Positions 53,768 to 55,370 of a stretch of 55,370 nucleotides of DNA are shown here, piece after piece. Positions within the stretch are counted from its first letter, which is position 1; each line of letters begins with the position of its first letter. This DNA is from an uncultured Prevotella sp. (lineage in GTDB: Bacteria; Bacteroidota; Bacteroidia; Bacteroidales; Bacteroidaceae). The DNA lies in assembly GCA_947169685.1 (NCBI GenBank), contig CAMVQS010000009.1, forward strand, positions 1 to 55,370, given 5' to 3'. The translations under genes were made by a program, and so were the position numbers. The notes beneath the pieces are model-generated. The model saw nothing but the letters and a program-made list of their open reading frames with translations. It was not told where the DNA came from and did not search any database.

Positions 53768-55025
53768 TCTTCTCATCATCGGTGCCGGTCCAGGCGGTTA
53801 CCGCGCTGCCGAGTTAGCAGCCAAACACGGCCTGCAGGTGGTCATTGTGGAGCAGGATCAGGTGGGAGGTACCTGCCTGAACGTAGGTTGTATCCCAACC
53901 AAGTGCTATGTCCACAGCACCACCTTCGAGGAGGCCCGCGAACGAGTGGCACAGGTTGTTCCGCAACTCCGACAAGGCGTTGAGGGCATCCTCTCCCACC
54001 CCAACATCACCCTTCTGCGTGGTCATGCCTCGTTTGTTAGTCCAAACGAAGTTCTTGTGGGCGGTGATTCCGTCACCGCCTCTAACATCATCATCGCCAC
54101 AGGCAGCAAACCCAAGATGCCACCCCTACCCGACATCAACGACCCGCGTGTCGTCACCTCCACCGAGCTGCTGCAACTGGACACCCTGCCCAAGAAACTC
54201 TGCATCGTCGGTGCCGGTGTCATTGGCATGGAGTTTGCCTGCGTGTTCCACCGTTTCGGCTCCGAGGTGACCGTCATTGAATACCTCAAGGAATGCCTGC
54301 CCATGCTCGACAACGACGTGGCCAAACGCCTGCGTAAGTCGATGGAGAAGCGTGGCATTACCTTCCGCATGAAGACCGCAGTACAGTCGCTGGCCGACAT
54401 CGATGCCGACGTTATCCTCATGGCCACCGGCCGTCAGCCGAACACCGACGGCTTGAACCTCGAGGCAGCCGGCATCACCATAGATGCGCGTGGCAACATC
54501 GCGGTCGATGACAACTACCGTTGTGTATGCTGCGACTCAGTCGCAGCTAACCTCTTTGCCATTGGCGACGTCAACGGCCTTCAGCAGCTCGCTCATGCAG
54601 CCGAACACCAAGCCCTTTTGGTAGTGGAGCAAATACTTCAGCCCCCTCTCCTTTGGGAGAGGGCGGGGGGTGAGGCTCCCATTCCCGCCGCCATCTTCAC
54701 CGCTCCGGAGGCTGCCTGTGTAGGTCTCTCTGAGGATGCCTGCAAGGAGCAAGGTCTGAACTACGTCTGTGGCAAGGCTTTCCATCGCGCCAACGGCAAG
54801 GCGCTGGCTATGGGTGAGACAGAAGGAATGGTGAAGCTGCTGTGGTCAGCTGACGACGGTCGCATCCTTGGCTGTCACGCCTTTGGAGCCCATACTGCCG
54901 ACATTGTGCAGGAGGTCTCTGCCCTGATGTCTCGCGATACCACTGTAGAGCAGCTACGCCATATCGTCCATATTCACCCCACGCTGGGAGAACTGCTGCT
55001 TGCTGCTGCCGAGTCATCTTTGTGA
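53754..55025 (+). CDS. lpd: Dihydrolipoyl dehydrogenase (glycine cleavage L protein), with palindromic insertion
   Basis: The 423-residue flavoprotein reoxidises dihydrolipoyl GcvH with NAD+. Motifs: [17 protein letters not shown], redox disulfide Cys41/Cys46 ([14 protein letters not shown]), second dinucleotide loop [15 protein letters not shown] end LFAIGDVNG and the catalytic HIHPTLGEL. At 54640-54677 a palindromic repeat inserts [13 protein letters not shown] between VVEQIL and the [15 protein letters not shown] strand. The protein is slightly short for the family (about 450-470). It starts inside gcvPB; ATG 53754 or 53757 are both possible. It is the last gene of the operon. Confidence 0.93.
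   Translation: MMQTDLLIIGAGPGGYRAAELAAKHGLQVVIVEQDQVGGTCLNVGCIPTKCYVHSTTFEEARERVAQVVPQLRQGVEGILSHPNITLLRGHASFVSPNEVLVGGDSVTASNIIIATGSKPKMPPLPDINDPRVVTSTELLQLDTLPKKLCIVGAGVIGMEFACVFHRFGSEVTVIEYLKECLPMLDNDVAKRLRKSMEKRGITFRMKTAVQSLADIDADVILMATGRQPNTDGLNLEAAGITIDARGNIAVDDNYRCVCCDSVAANLFAIGDVNGLQQLAHAAEHQALLVVEQILQPPLLWERAGGEAPIPAAIFTAPEAACVGLSEDACKEQGLNYVCGKAFHRANGKALAMGETEGMVKLLWSADDGRILGCHAFGAHTADIVQEVSALMSRDTTVEQLRHIVHIHPTLGELLLAAAESSL
54640..54677 (+). repeat. Short GC palindrome inside lpd
   Basis: AGCCCCCTCTCCTTTGGGAGA followed by GGGCGGGGGGTGAGGCT, with a central CCCTCTCC/GGGAGAGGG hairpin, read in frame as [13 protein letters not shown]. Confidence 0.85.
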
Positions 55026-55026
55026 G

Positions 55027-55114
55027 GTTCTACATACCGACTTACGACCCGTTACTTGGTATGTAAGCAGTCGTTACTCGCCATGTAAAGCCCCTTTACT
55101 CGGTATGTTTTTTT
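55027..55114. repeat. 22-bp-period array after the gcv operon, possible terminator
   Basis: Four 22-bp units (GTTCTACATACCGACTTACG.., CCGTTACTTGGTATGTAAGC.., TCGTTACTCGCCATGTAAAG.., CCTTTACTCGGTATG plus T-run). The outer ACATACCGA (55032-55040) and TCGGTATGT (55100-55108) pair perfectly and lead into a T-run, so the array can act as a terminator. Confidence 0.75.
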
Positions 55115-55124
55115 TATTATATAA

Positions 55125-55224
55125 TGACAGATGACGGATGACATATAGTAATATAAGATATTCCGCGTACGTACGCACGTACGCATAAGTTTTCCGGAAT
55201 TCATCTGTCATCCGTCATCTGTCA
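55125..55224. repeat. Perfect 19-bp inverted repeat with 62-bp centre
   Basis: TGACAGATGACGGATGACA (55125-55143) is exactly complementary to 55206-55224. The centre has an alternating CGTACGTACGCACGTACG stretch. No ORF lies inside; it may be a small non-autonomous element or a structured RNA. Confidence 0.85.
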
Positions 55225-55370
55225 CAACTTGTCCTTGGGAGGATGCAAAGATACAAAATTTTTAGGCCGATTCCAAATGTTTCGGCAATTATTTTTCCTT
55301 TTTCTTAAAAAAATAGGGTCACCTGCATAACTGCGTGTATTAGCCAAAGATCTTGACCAGTCTGAAGATA
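55225..55370. other. Right edge: orphan promoter box and possible end of a minus gene
   Basis: A -7 box TATCTTTG lies on the minus strand at 55246-55253, facing the inverted repeat and the 22-bp array, without an ORF behind it. From the edge the minus strand reads IFRLVKIFG then stop (about 55342-55369), which could be the C-terminus of a gene outside the window. Neither can be settled here. Confidence 0.3.

Overview
The window comes from a Bacteroidales chromosome, most likely Prevotellaceae. Nearly every transcription unit starts with the Bacteroidota -7 box TAnnTTTG a few bases upstream of the start. There is a SusC/SusD pair, BspA-type leucine-rich repeat proteins, lipoproteins, a GH2/GH29 glycosidase pair and no obvious phage or plasmid genes. 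I saw no rRNA, tRNA, CRISPR array or insertion sequence. All calls come from reading the sequence; no database search was possible.

Layout. 1-7.9 kb (minus): a truncated tcdA copy, a thioredoxin, a 43-residue microprotein, and an operon with a Met/Cys-rich leader ORF, a PstS-like binding protein, SusC, SusD and a TlpA thioredoxin. 7.9-14.1 kb (minus): heavy-metal-associated protein, a frameshifted TonB receptor, tcdA, then ATP-grasp/esterase/double GNAT. 14.2-20.9 kb: a sulfur cluster transcribed divergently from one mirror-symmetric promoter region. One arm encodes a ThiS-like sulfur carrier with a masked C-terminus, a MoeB-like E1 and a JAMM protease. The other encodes a DsrE-like protein, a TusA-like protein, a Family 2 encapsulin shell with a cNMP-binding-like insert, a cysteine desulfurase with a cargo-type N-terminal extension, and an O-acetylhomoserine sulfhydrylase-like enzyme. 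21.3-32.8 kb (minus): two LRR proteins behind a TPR/HTH membrane regulator, then S41 protease, DUF3316, ParC and a secreted protein. 32.9-38.7 kb: a BaiN-like flavoprotein (+) and beta-galactosidase/alpha-fucosidase (-). 38.8-42.8 kb (+): glyS, FKBP lipoprotein, and an ATPase/DUF4435 pair. 42.8-48.4 kb (-): dxs-trkA-trkH-manA. 48.5-55.0 kb (+): a lipoate ligase with a complete glycine cleavage system (gcvT, gcvH, gcvPA, gcvPB, lpd).

Main discovery candidate. The 14.2-20.9 kb genes look like one pathway: a shell-enclosed desulfurase takes sulfur from cysteine, TusA/DsrE-type carriers relay it, and a JAMM-matured protein thiocarboxylate delivers it to a sulfhydrylase to make homocysteine. Four promoters (both arms of this cluster, the SusCD transporter operon and the microprotein) carry the same upstream module, GGTATGCGAAATGCC or a close variant, beginning exactly 50 bp before the -7 box. 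This suggests one regulon that includes uptake of an unknown sulfur compound.

Second theme: repeat colonisation of coding sequence. An 82-bp palindromic element sits in the same frame inside both gcvPA and the beta-galactosidase gene. Heptamer tracts and short GC-rich palindromes also lie in frame inside gcvPA, lpd, the beta-galactosidase and DUF3316 genes, and one heptamer tract coincides with the frameshift in the TonB receptor. Separate arrays with a 22-bp period lie in the two large intergenic gaps.
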